Shown here: one piece after another, positions 28,401 through 33,899 of the stretch
How the letters are laid out: each line of letters starts with the position of its first letter
How positions within the stretch are numbered: the first letter of the stretch is position 1
NCBI RefSeq assembly: GCF_029873635.1
Contig: NC_080425.1
Location: 39,683,390 to 39,747,389 of the forward strand
Length of the DNA: 64,000 nt
Source of the DNA: Malania oleifera
Lineage: Eukaryota > Streptophyta > Magnoliopsida > Santalales > Ximeniaceae
Direction of reading: 5' to 3'
The notes under the pieces: generated by a model
Databases searched by the model: none
The model's input: only the letters and a program-made list of their open reading frames with translations
Told to the model about the DNA's origin: nothing
Position numbers and translations under genes: made by a program

Positions 28401-31400
28401 TACTACATTTTTATCTACACCATCACCTTCATCGTCACCAACAGCTTCATTTACACTCAGAACGCCCTCAAATTTGTTTGATGCCTTCGGTACTGCATTA
28501 TGATATCATACAACAAAATAGAAAAAACCTCTTATCCAGCATATAACAATATTGAAAAGGTAAGTTTTTGAAGGAGAGAGAGAACAATAATATACCTGTT
28601 CTATAGTAAAGTTTCCCATCTAAGGTCTTGACGGGAAGGGCATCTACAGGATCAACTTGAAGCTTCCTCTCCTTGTTGTCATTCTCGAGTGACTTTTTCT
28701 TTAACCGTTTCTCATATAAAGCCTCTAAAGCATCTTCTTTAACATCAGCTACTCGCCTAACATGCCTATGGGAAGATTTTTATGAAGAGCCATGGAATTA
28801 TTAAAGTAAATCAGATTACAAAATATACAACCTAAACACAAAAGATCATATACGTGAGTATACGAGAGAAGAAGTGCATACGTAAGTTCAATTTCCCAAA
28901 TTACTTAAGGTTGGAATAAACCTTCTACTTGGTTAAGTTACTAAAAGTATAATCCTTCACTCAGCTGTTAACTGGTTAGATTGCCAACATAAAAATCTAA
29001 CCTTGGAGCCGTCAGGTTGCCAATAATATAGTTATCCAATTTTCTTTTATCAAATCCCAAAATACACGCGTATAAAGTTAAATTTCATATTCATTTTACA
29101 GTTACACTTTTGTTGGTTGGATAACTATAATAGAATCCAATTTTTATAAAAAAATTTTGAAAGGTAATTTCTTTAGAAGAAGGGTAGGAACACAGGCAGT
29201 GTGCAGAAAAGAATCGAAGGAGAGGTTGCAAAAAAAAAAAATTAAATTAAAAAAAAAAAAAAACAAAAACAAAAAACAAAGAGAACAACAACTTATCTAA
29301 CTTTCATGAATTTACAGCAAGCATCAAAAACATGTCATTCTCCTCTAATTCATAGAAAGTAGAAAAACGTCTTTAAGTATGAAATCTTAAAGCATAAAAT
29401 ATCAGAGCCACCATTGAAGAATGCTTTACCATTATGCTCTCTCCAATATGGAAAAAAATCCAGGCAGATAGAGTTTCTCACAGCTGTTACTCTCTTAACT
29501 TTCCTTCTAAACTCTAGCTCCCACGAGATCCAAAAACAGAAACAGAAAAACCCAATAGACATTTAGCAGCACTTCTACATATATCCCAGGTCACAGTACA
29601 ATGCAGAAGCAGGTATTAAGTTGATTCCAAGTAACCCACAAAAACACACATATAAGTTACATTTTCACAATCATTTGATAGTTCCACTTTTGTGCACAGA
29701 TTACTACATCAGAAATTCAATTTCAGAATGAAAAACCACTGTTGCAATTTTTTTAAAGGGCAAAAAAATAAATTTTAATTAATGAAACAGAAGACCAAGA
29801 ACACAGGCGGTGAACAGAGAAGACTAGAAAGAGAGGTCGCAAAAAAGACAAAGAGAACAACAAGGACTCATCCAACCCGCATGAATTTACAGCAGAAGAA
29901 TTAAAAAAAATTTTCGTAAGAAGTTCCATGTCATTCTCCTCTATTCAAAGACAGTGAGGAAAATGTATTATGAAATCTTCAAGCATAGAATATCAGTAAG
30001 GAAAATGTATTAAGTATGAAATCTTCAAGCATAGAATATCAAAGCTGCCATTATTGAAGGCTATGTCATTGTGTTCGCTCCGATATGCCAAAAATGCAGG
30101 GAGGCAGTTTTCCACCACACTTACTTGCTCTCTACCTTCCCTTTTGTATTCTAGCTCCCCAAGAAATCCAAAAACAGAAACAGTCTCCAGGACAGTGCAG
30201 CAAGCAAAAAAAAATAAAATAGAACAGCAACAACAACAACAATTCTCAATTTCAACTTTTTGTAGTGTTACAAAGGATACTACAATTTTTATTTTATTTT
30301 TTTAAAATTTACTAAGAGAGAAGAATTCACAAAACGGAGGACAAGAAGTCCCCCAAAGAAAAATATATCAACCAAATAAAGACAACCAAGTTATATGATT
30401 ACTATGATATCAGCGCTTAGTATGCTCACCATATAAGTTAATGACAAAATTCTTTTTGTGTATAATAAATTAAAAAATTAATAGTGTATATTACATTGCA
30501 TGCATGCCTAATTTATTCTATTTAAATGACGTAATAATCATTTATTTATCACATGCACATCCTATTATGTTATCTACTTCTCAAATTATTTTATACAAGT
30601 AACCAATGATCTAATATATGTAGAGTCAAAAAGTAATAAAATGTCAAAAAGTAACATAATTTTCCTGCTCCTAAATTGTAAACCAATATAAAATTTAACA
30701 TCTTTGCAAAAAAAAAAAAAAATTGTTACTAGGCTGAACTAAAGGATCAAAAGTACATTACAAATCTCATTAGAAAGGGCTACTGTCTTAAAAATGGAAA
30801 TTTACTCATTTAGAAAAGGTTGTCTGCAGGTCCAACATATACCATTAGATATTCCCGGTTTCTGCTACTTAGACTACACTAACCATTACTAGCATATTAA
30901 ACCTTCATTCAGGTATTGATATCAATATATGGAGCTCAGCTTTCACAATTACCTTAAAAGTCTACTCTTCATTTGATTAAGTAATAACAATTAGATGCTG
31001 ATACATGGTTCATATTCATAGGGTGGCTTTTGGGGTTGGCCCATTCATTTGATGTGCATAGCTTTTGTTATCTCAGTGATCAGCTGCTCTATGTCTATAC
31101 TAATTAGCCCCATTCAACAAATTTTACTGTTTTTCTTACCTAAAAATTTATAGCGATTTGACAGCATCCAAAGTTTACACTGCCCAAAGACTTTGAAATT
31201 GAACTCAACTTTTAAAAGTTGGAATTGTACAAAAAATCAACATTACTCAAATGTTCAAATTTAAATCAAAAGAATTTCAAATTAGCAACTTCAGTAACTA
31301 CACTTGTGCAAACCATTAGGAAATTAATTTCAATTTCCTTAAATTCAAAGAAGTTCTGCACAGTTGCATGGCTTAATTTTGCATTGCCCAACATTCATCT

Positions 31401-32061
31401 CCTCAATTTTGTATCCAGCTATTCATCTCCCCACTTTCCATATCCTTTGCCCTCTTAAGCATTCTACAAGTAGTTCTTCTTACTCAAATTTTCAAATTAA
31501 AATTAAAATAATTTCAAATTATTAACATCAGTGACTACACACTTGTGCAAACCATTTGGGAATTAATTTCAATTTCCTTAAATTCATAGAATTTTTGCTC
31601 ATTTACATGGCTTAATTTTGCATTGCCTGTCCCAGCTATTCATATCCGCTCTCTCCACATTCCCTGCCCGCTAAGCATCCTAAAAGATGTTCTTCGAAAG
31701 AGATAATATCAATGCAGTTTTTACTTCTGAAAGCAAGACGCTTTGCACATGCAAAGCAAATTTCTTTCGCTTTTATATAGGAAAAAAAAATGCACACCAC
31801 CTTCAAATGCAAGAAAGCCCTCTGGAAATACAAACGCAACATAACAAATACTCCAAAAAAAATCAAAACGAGGGGAAGAAAACAGAGTTAAGATATGGGT
31901 ACAGACCTGGTAATCAACTGGGTGTCAAGAGAGGAAACAAAGCCGGCGTAGTCACGATTCTCGGTGACGAACTGTAAGTCCTCGTCGGAGACTTCGATTT
32001 CGTCCTCCAAAGGCTCCGGCGGGAGCTCCGGAGGCAGGATGATCCTCTGCTTCTTTCCCAT
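2764..32061 (-). CDS. NOC3: Nucleolar complex protein 3 homolog (NOC3), 3' end outside window
   Basis: NOC3 acts in the nucleolus and nucleoplasm with NOC2 in maturation and export of pre-60S ribosomal particles; the yeast protein is also linked to replication licensing. Ten exons join in frame, all with GT-AG borders: 32061-31907, 28756-28596, 28492-28281, 27581-27373, 27253-27151, 20896-20733, 10245-10107, 6463-6287, 6195-6059, 3093-2764. They give 1,787 nt (595 codons plus 2 nt) without a stop. The start was chosen because MGKKQRIILPPELPPEP is the typical plant NOC3 N-terminus; an in-frame upstream ATG at 32142 lacks similarity. Order: acidic N-terminus; Lys/Arg-rich segment at about 134-165 (nucleolar targeting likely); conserved NOC3 domain at about 177-270; helical-repeat region; basic linker at about 390-440; start of the CBF/NOC C-terminal domain at about 550-595. 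The family is usually about 830 residues, so roughly 235 are missing to the left. Introns of 3.0, 3.6, 6.3 and 10.5 kb are filled with retroelements. The frame looks intact and functional. Confidence 0.93.
3094..3745. other. NOC3 intron 9, acceptor-proximal part, no gene
   Basis: Intron sequence next to exon 10. Short overlapping open frames are seen on both strands, but none has recognisable domains, codon bias or splice context. I see nothing functional here. Confidence 0.6.
3746..4271. repeat. Diverged tandem duplication in intron 9 (period 280 bp)
   Basis: Copy 1 (3746-4008) and copy 2 (4026-4271) both start AGAATGAAAAC, share TTTCTGATGGTCTAAAATGG in the middle and end ATTA(C/T)TTCAACAATA. 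Copy 2 lacks about 30 bp. The end of copy 2 abuts the RTE LINE tail at 4273. Confidence 0.8.
4273..4768 (-). mobile_element. RTE-type LINE 3' end
   Basis: Minus-strand remnant of an RTE-clade LINE. Within an open frame (4933-4418), residues from about 57 onward read RIPLKSKGKFYRTAIRP ... LYGSECW, RMLRWMNGITLKDKLRNE and GHLQRRP, the C-terminal end of plant RTE polymerases. The element ends in a short (TTG)n tail, seen on the plus strand as (CAA)n at 4273-4293, typical of RTE LINEs, which lack poly(A). The first 56 residues of the frame are unrelated, so the element is 5'-truncated at about 4768. Confidence 0.82.
4935..6058. other. NOC3 intron 9, donor-proximal part, no gene
   Basis: AT-rich intron sequence ending at the exon 9 donor. 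I recognise no element or gene. Confidence 0.6.
6059..6195 (-). CDS. NOC3: NOC3 exon 9
   Basis: Residues 441-486 (VNADYRAASLASDVMEQ ... ETLSAVFQTYFRILK). Acceptor ATGCAG|GTCAAT; donor GTTAG|GTATGG. A 91-bp intron separates it from exon 8. Confidence 0.93.
6287..6463 (-). CDS. NOC3: NOC3 exon 8
   Basis: Residues 382-440 (VFLSLSFNEGF ... QLTKTREE). Acceptor TCTTAG|GTTTTC; donor GAGGAG|GTTTTT. This is the charged, poorly conserved linker of the family, with basic clusters such as RLKNKRSKRMKN. Confidence 0.9.
6464..8229. other. NOC3 intron 7, part without identified genes
   Basis: AT-rich intron sequence with an A-run at about 7317-7331 and T-rich antisense frames. The short open frames are low-complexity and have no family resemblance. 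Confidence 0.6.
8230..8270 (+). mobile_element. Au-like SINE 3' end fragment
   Basis: About 40 bp reading TCAAAGTGGGGAGCCTTGTG then GCCCGGGACACCCTTTTTG, the 3' terminal signature of Au-like plant SINEs. It matches the tail of the full-length copy at 21114-21293. Severely 5'-truncated. Confidence 0.6.
8518..10084 (+). mobile_element. L1-type LINE, 3' half, antisense to NOC3
   Basis: Broken reading frames encode the C-terminal part of a plant L1 reverse transcriptase: a GGNPKSADFW-like block near 8620, NGWKGALFSPGSRITLIRG near 8670-8735, RGSQIQF with the zinc-binding region SLDQSGMFTCKSFFEFL at about 9390-9445, then a 3' UTR ending in poly(A) at about 10075-10084. Numerous stops. Orientation is opposite to NOC3. 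The A tail lies only 22 bp from the exon 7 donor boundary. Confidence 0.78.
10107..10245 (-). CDS. NOC3: NOC3 exon 7
   Basis: Residues 335-381 (REFCCATVKSLFSNEGKHGG ...). Acceptor TTGACAG|GGAATT; donor ATTGAG|GTATGA. Preceded by the 10.5-kb intron 6, the longest visible. An antisense LINE ends 22 bp beyond the donor. Confidence 0.92.
10800..10925 (-). mobile_element. Au-like SINE, partial
   Basis: On the minus strand: GAGGTACGGAAACAACC, then GGAGGTAAGGCTGCGTATAT, CCCTCCCAAACC and GAGAGCCTTGTGCAATGGGT. This order of blocks is that of the Au-type tRNA-derived SINE. The tRNA-like 5' part is degraded and no target duplication is visible. Confidence 0.7.
11186..11260 (+). mobile_element. RTE LINE 3' terminal fragment
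   Basis: GATGGGTGGAAAAGAATTCA, then GCACCTAGTTGGACTTAAG and TTGCTGTTGTTGTTT match the last 75 bp of the RTE family seen at 4273 and 14505, including the (TTG)n-like end. A very short 5'-truncated insertion. Confidence 0.65.
11380..14505 (+). mobile_element. RTE-type LINE, nearly complete but decayed
   Basis: Translation in changing frames follows the order of a plant RTE polymerase: apurinic endonuclease start (EIVDSIIKIKINIICLQET at about 11708-11764; GVIIDKRL... near 11850; VISAYAP near 11955-11975), linker, then reverse transcriptase (KSYRTERHPNEVWKCLRN-like block near 13105-13150; a VSIDLE catalytic block near 13490), and the C-terminal RMLRW-like block (MRIIRWMSGITLKDKLKNEY at about 14155-14215). 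The 3' end GCTCTTGTTG is at about 14495-14505. Frameshifts, stops and a 29-nt T-run at 13378-13406 break the frame. Same orientation as the window, antisense to NOC3. Confidence 0.8.
13378..13406. repeat. 29-nt T homopolymer
   Basis: Uninterrupted T-run inside the RTE polymerase region. It could be the poly(A) of a reverse-oriented, extremely truncated insertion or slippage expansion; its true length may differ from the assembly. Confidence 0.8.
14510..16049. other. NOC3 intron 6, stretch without identified genes
   Basis: AT-rich intron DNA between the RTE and L1 LINEs. Only short frames without resemblance to a family. I recognise no further element. Confidence 0.6.
16050..18260 (-). mobile_element. 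L1-type LINE, 5'-truncated
   Basis: Minus-strand L1 remnant in NOC3 intron 6, sense relative to the gene. Visible RT blocks: KLLSKRLAMVLDDTISL near 18235-18190, VVEDAVGRKKRG then LKLDFEKAYDRLN near 18115-18040, QFADDTILFLT near 17765-17730 inside an open frame (17813-17334) that continues through LDGWKGAFFTLGGHITLIHA, and the C-terminal WLERNASIFKGAATANN near 16385-16335. Several stops and frameshifts. It shares motifs and 3' UTR wording with the LINE at 95-1790. The 5' end is truncated within the RT domain; the 3' limit is approximate. Confidence 0.82.
18349..18888 (+). CDS. Unrecognised 179-codon ORF, chimeric transposon debris
   Basis: An open frame without a known product. The first 35 or so residues (GSQFWHDSWCSGSPLKRQFP) match the region just before the zinc-binding domain of plant L1 polymerases. 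The rest is unlike any domain I know and repeats FFGVQQP, LVFNKN and LVFDKD, following a DNA motif close to TTTGGTGTTCAACAA. It probably is a LINE piece fused to another repeat, lying inside NOC3 intron 6. No splice or promoter context supports expression. Kept because it is the longest unexplained frame in the left half. Confidence 0.25.
   Translation: MIKSPLRWEIGSQFWHDSWCSGSPLKRQFPFWALRIQPNTCFYCSKSPKRFTCGPKSSKLEQNSFQPPINEQIQQNLHSTSLEFSTPVLYSYLKFSSPVPEFSLLFDNHRVLHLVTDVQSAAASTIGVYQQFFGVQQPDFLVFNKNSVLSPLLSLVFDKDTLVLFNTEFLLSISSSQEK
19530..20020 (-). mobile_element. Possible solo LTR
   Basis: On the minus strand the block starts near TGATGTAGGAGTGTAGGACA, has a T-rich body, a TTATAAAT box-like element near 19765, and runs into purine/pyrimidine-rich DNA. 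This resembles retrotransposon LTRs, but I see neither a matching second LTR nor a target duplication. Confidence 0.3.
20733..20896 (-). CDS. NOC3: NOC3 exon 6
   Basis: Residues 281-335 (VYLQKLIAFEKQSEF ... AVVIKNIGSPDDVTR). Acceptor TTCACAG|GTCTAC; donor ACAAG|GTACCG. Preceded by a 6.3-kb intron whose last 70 bp contain a 29-nt C homopolymer in the sense strand. Confidence 0.94.
20936..20964. repeat. 29-nt G homopolymer next to NOC3 exon 6 acceptor
   Basis: Uninterrupted G-run on the plus strand, C-run in the NOC3 pre-mRNA. It lies 40 bp upstream of the exon 6 acceptor and is followed on the plus strand by G-rich TGGTTGTGGTTGGGG. Confidence 0.9.
21114..21293 (-). mobile_element. Full-length Au-like SINE with 16-bp target duplication
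   Basis: About 180-bp tRNA-derived SINE in NOC3 intron 5, sense to the gene. On the minus strand: a pol III A-box-like ATCAATGGTAAGG region near the 5' end, B box GGATTCGAGTCC, GGAAACAGACTCTCTGCA, GGTAAGGCTGCGTACA, GACAACCCTTCCCC and GAGCCTTATG ending in CCCTTTTAG. It is bounded by perfect direct repeats ACATGATAGTTCACTA at 21098-21113 and 21294-21309, so the insertion is complete and comparatively recent. Confidence 0.92.
21310..24180. other. NOC3 intron 5, stretch without identified genes
   Basis: Long AT-rich intron section. It includes one minus-strand frame at 22648-22971 (107 codons, less repetitive than its surroundings, with KMKVEKPELLNSDACGVEDI) that I do not recognise. It could be a remnant of a LINE 5' region or of a captured host exon. 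No other feature seen. Confidence 0.5.
24200..24440 (-). mobile_element. L1 LINE C-terminal fragment
   Basis: The minus strand reads GGTTTTGGAAGTGTTAAGGA, then IWLERI-like codons (twice, through a short local duplication of CATTTGGTTGGAGAGAATCA). This matches the end of the L1 polymerase. Small and degraded; limits uncertain. Confidence 0.4.
24885..26395 (+). mobile_element. L1-type LINE 3' end, split by an insertion
   Basis: The zinc-binding region of an L1 polymerase is readable at about 24930-25330 (SLNGSADSSCKSFFHHL; IKAFIWSAILDRINTMSN; LKALSPSVCSLCLQTSQTDG). The matching C-terminal end resumes at about 26060-26250 (FKGFGHVKEAEILWR; LLFGWLERN; RWSRVLFSPLW), followed by a 3' UTR and an A-run at about 26393-26400. 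The interval of about 700 bp between the two parts is foreign. Antisense to NOC3, in intron 5. Confidence 0.75.
25335..26050. mobile_element. Possible MITE-like insertion inside the LINE
   Basis: Splits the LINE at 24885-26395. Near the left edge is GTTCCCAGGAATC; near the right edge ATGAGGATTCCCAGGAATC and GGGAATCATGAGG, with internal GGAAT/ATTCC-rich ends, as in plant non-autonomous DNA transposons. I cannot align clean terminal inverted repeats or a target duplication, so the boundaries are rough. Confidence 0.35.
26600..26770 (+). mobile_element. Au-type SINE, 5' part degraded
   Basis: Blocks in order: B-box-like GGGTTCAAGGCGTGGAAACA, TCTTGCAAAAATGCAAGG, TAAGGTTGCGCACTATAGAC, CTGCCCCTTCCCCAGACCCC, GCATACGCGGGAGCTTTGTG and a terminal T-run. 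These are the diagnostic parts of the Au SINE family of flowering plants. The A box is not convincing. Confidence 0.82.
26968..27121. repeat. 77-bp tandem duplication in intron 5
   Basis: Two nearly identical 77-bp copies beginning AAATTGGGCAAAGTAA at 26968 and 27045, close to the exon 5 donor. Only a few differences, so it is a recent local event. Confidence 0.9.
27151..27253 (-). CDS. NOC3: NOC3 exon 5
   Basis: Residues 246-280 (YRIRCPTEKEQEM ... FESTLLSAYK). Acceptor ATCAG|CTACCG; donor TACAAG|GTATGA. The exon is too short to show as a long open frame but matches the expected continuation exactly in phase. Intron 4 is 119 bp. Confidence 0.92.
27373..27581 (-). CDS. NOC3: NOC3 exon 4
   Basis: Residues 177-246. 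Acceptor TCTAG|GCTGAA; donor CCTGG|GTATGG. Encodes the start of the conserved NOC3 domain (AEVKEDLSAEEALEKKK ... SLLAVFKDILPG). Confidence 0.94.
27582..28280. other. NOC3 intron 3
   Basis: 699-bp intron without a recognised element. It contains a G-run near 27654-27660 and a C-rich run (about 28141-28162) with a few interruptions. Confidence 0.7.
28281..28492 (-). CDS. NOC3: NOC3 exon 3
   Basis: Residues 106-176. Acceptor TGCAG|TACCG; donor GTGCTG|GTACTT. Carries a strongly basic stretch, KAERRAKLKKSKREAKKQ, a probable nuclear/nucleolar signal. Separated from exon 2 by a short 103-bp intron. Confidence 0.92.
28596..28756 (-). CDS. NOC3: NOC3 exon 2
   Basis: Residues 52-106. Acceptor TTAG|GCGAGT; donor AACAG|GTATAT. 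Encodes RRVADVKEDALEALYEKR, a basic run, then DALPVKTLDGKLYYR, conserved in plant homologs. Intron 1 before it is 3,150 bp. Confidence 0.92.
29055..30182. repeat. Diverged tandem duplication in NOC3 intron 1
   Basis: Copy 1 (about 29055-29546) and copy 2 (about 29635-30182) share, in order, a TATAA(A)GTTA block, GAACACAGGC(A/G)GTG, GAATTTACAGCA, CATGTCATTCTCCTCTA, a repeated ATGAAATCTT block and CCAAAAACAGAAACAG. Copy 2 contains a further internal duplication near 29955-30040. A (CAA)n stretch follows at about 30226-30242. Confidence 0.75.
31244..31686. repeat. Second tandem duplication in intron 1
   Basis: Copies at about 31244-31470 and 31481-31686 begin TACTCAAA and share ACTTGTGCAAACCATT, AATTAATTTCAATTTCCTTA, CATGGCTTAATTTTGCATTG and a terminal TAAGCAT(T/C)CTA block. 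Diverged by scattered substitutions and small indels. Confidence 0.8.
31907..32061 (-). CDS. NOC3: NOC3 exon 1
   Basis: Codons 1-51 plus 2 nt. Begins MGKKQRIILPPELPPEP, then an acidic EIEVSDEDLQFV segment typical of plant NOC3. Donor CAG|GTCTGT on the minus strand at 31906-31905. Confidence 0.92.
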
Positions 32062-32234
32062 CGTCAGATACTGATCGAAAATTGTTAAATTAGGGTATAA
32101 ATAGTTTATGCAATATGCACGTTTGGGGTATAAAAGATTCAAAAGCTATTCTAAGTCTTCATACGGTTTAGGCATTCAGAAGCTATATAATTCAAAATTA
32201 GCACCAGCCACCACATAGTATATACTAGGTTTCT
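32062..32234 (-). promoter_or_regulatory. NOC3 5' UTR and core promoter region
   Basis: The 173 bp between the NOC3 ATG and the start of the retrotransposon LTR-like sequence. On the minus strand there are AT-rich TATA-like stretches (CTTTTATACCCC near 32130 and TATTTATACCCTAA near 32105-32090). The ACCCTAA is close to a telo-box, an element often found in plant ribosome-biogenesis genes, but it is not the full AAACCCTAA. The transcription start is not determinable from sequence. Confidence 0.4.
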
Positions 32235-32800
32235 TGTTAGAAAACATTTCTATGACTAGGTTACCCTCATGGATTGTTTTTGAGAATGGGGAATATGAAT
32301 TTTGTGTTATGAAAATTATGTTTCTGACCCATCTTCCACCACTTTGATTTTTTCACCCTAATAAATGCATTAATATCCAAATTACCCTATAAAAGGTCAC
32401 CCTACTCCTCACATTTGAAAGATATATCTTTGCACACTTGTATATACATTGCATGCTTGTATACTCACTTGCATGCTTGAAGTAAGTAGGATATATAGTA
32501 AATATTTACCTCCTAAAGAAAGTATATTTTTAATCTCTCAAAGAGATATTAAATTCGACCTCCTAAAGAGCTGAACATTTATCTTCCAAGTGAGGTAGTA
32601 TAATTAACCTCCGGAAAAGATAGTAAATTATTACCCAAATTAATATTATAAGTACAAAATGAGAAAAATAAAATAATATTCCTGAAGAAATATATTTAAG
32701 TACCTCCGAAGGGTGGAAATAATAGTATATTATTATCTTAGTTTTATTTTAGTTTTTACATTTTGTTTTCTAAATTGTCTTATTATTGTTAATTTATTTA
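32235..32800 (+). repeat. Probable 5' LTR of element A
   Basis: Begins TGTTAGAAAACATTTC, has a TATA-like CTATAAAAGG at 32388-32397, and contains about five spaced copies of a CCTCC(T/G)(A)AAG-type motif between 32508 and 32710. No clear tRNA-Met primer-binding site follows and no second LTR is present for comparison, so the 3' limit is a guess. Confidence 0.45.
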
Positions 32801-32822
32801 GATCGACCTAAACAAAGTTAAA

Positions 32823-33749
32823 TTTGTTCCCCTTGATATCAAAGACAACAATTATATATTATAAATTCTTAATGTTGATATCCATCTAAATGCAATGAAC
32901 TTGGAAAACACTATTTTAGATGGAAATACCACATGCCTGCAAGATCGCACAAAAGTTATGATCTTCCTTCGTTATCATTTAGATAAAGAATTAAAAACTG
33001 AATACCTCACTGTTAAAAATCTACTTATCCTATGAAAATATTTAAAAGATAGATTTAACCACCAGAAAACTATGATTTTACCAAAAGTTCGATATGAATG
33101 GTTGCACATTAGGTTACAAGACTTTAAAAAAGTTGGTGAATATAACCCAACTCTGTATAAGATTAGCTCGAAACTAAAATTATGTGGTGAAAAAATTATT
33201 AATGAAGATATGTTAGAAAAAATTTTTACTACTTTCAATCTCACTAATGTGTTTCTGCAGCAACAATATAGGGAGATGAAATTTATTAAATTTTATGAAC
33301 TTATATCATGTCTTCTTATTGCTGAGCAAAATAGCGACTTTTTGATGAAAATTCACCAAACTCGTCCAACTGGTTCAACCTCATTCCCTAAAGTGAATAT
33401 GAATACATCTAGTGGTCGAGGACGAGGTCGCGGGCATAGTCGTGGTCAAAATAATCACTGGCATCAATGTGAGGCTGCAATCCCCCAAAAGAGGGATAAC
33501 CCCCAAAAGAGGGATTGCCCCCAGAAGCGGGTAAATGATCAAAATCAGCGACTCAGGCAGCGTGAAACTGAATGTTACAAATGCAAAGGAAGAGGTCATT
33601 GGTCGCATACTTGTCGTACGCTCAAACACTTGGTAGACCTATACCAAGCATCTATAAATGAAAAAGAAAAAAGTAAAGAGGTTGAAACAAATTTCACTAA
33701 TAATGTTGTTCCAATAGATTTTAATGCTGGACCATCCAATTCTGTTTAA
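32823..33749 (+). pseudogene. Element A gag
   Basis: Copia capsid protein remnant. From about 32823 the frame reads through two internal stops, then stays open from 33072 to 33749 (225 codons). It shows the conserved RYEWLHIRLQDFKKVGEYN region, an Arg/Gly-rich stretch (GRGRGRGHSRG), three copies of a PQKRDx hexapeptide encoded by perfect 18-bp tandem units (33483-33536), and one zinc knuckle CYKCKGRGHWSHTC (CX2CX4HX4C) for nucleic-acid binding. The start and early part are broken. Confidence 0.8.
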
Positions 33750-33899
33750 CTTCATGTTGTTGATTTCCTTATAAATCAAGATGAAAATAATGATGTAATA
33801 TTTTAAGATATATAGTAAGTAAAATTATATTTTGATTTTAATAAATAAATTATAGTATTTATTGTTGCTATGATCAATTATAATAATTGGTTTTTAAAA

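Noticed and set aside
32062..32142. In-frame ATG 27 codons upstream of the NOC3 start
   Set aside because: The extension (MNLLYPKRAYCINYLYP...) has no family similarity, while MGKKQRIILPPE at 32061 is the expected N-terminus.
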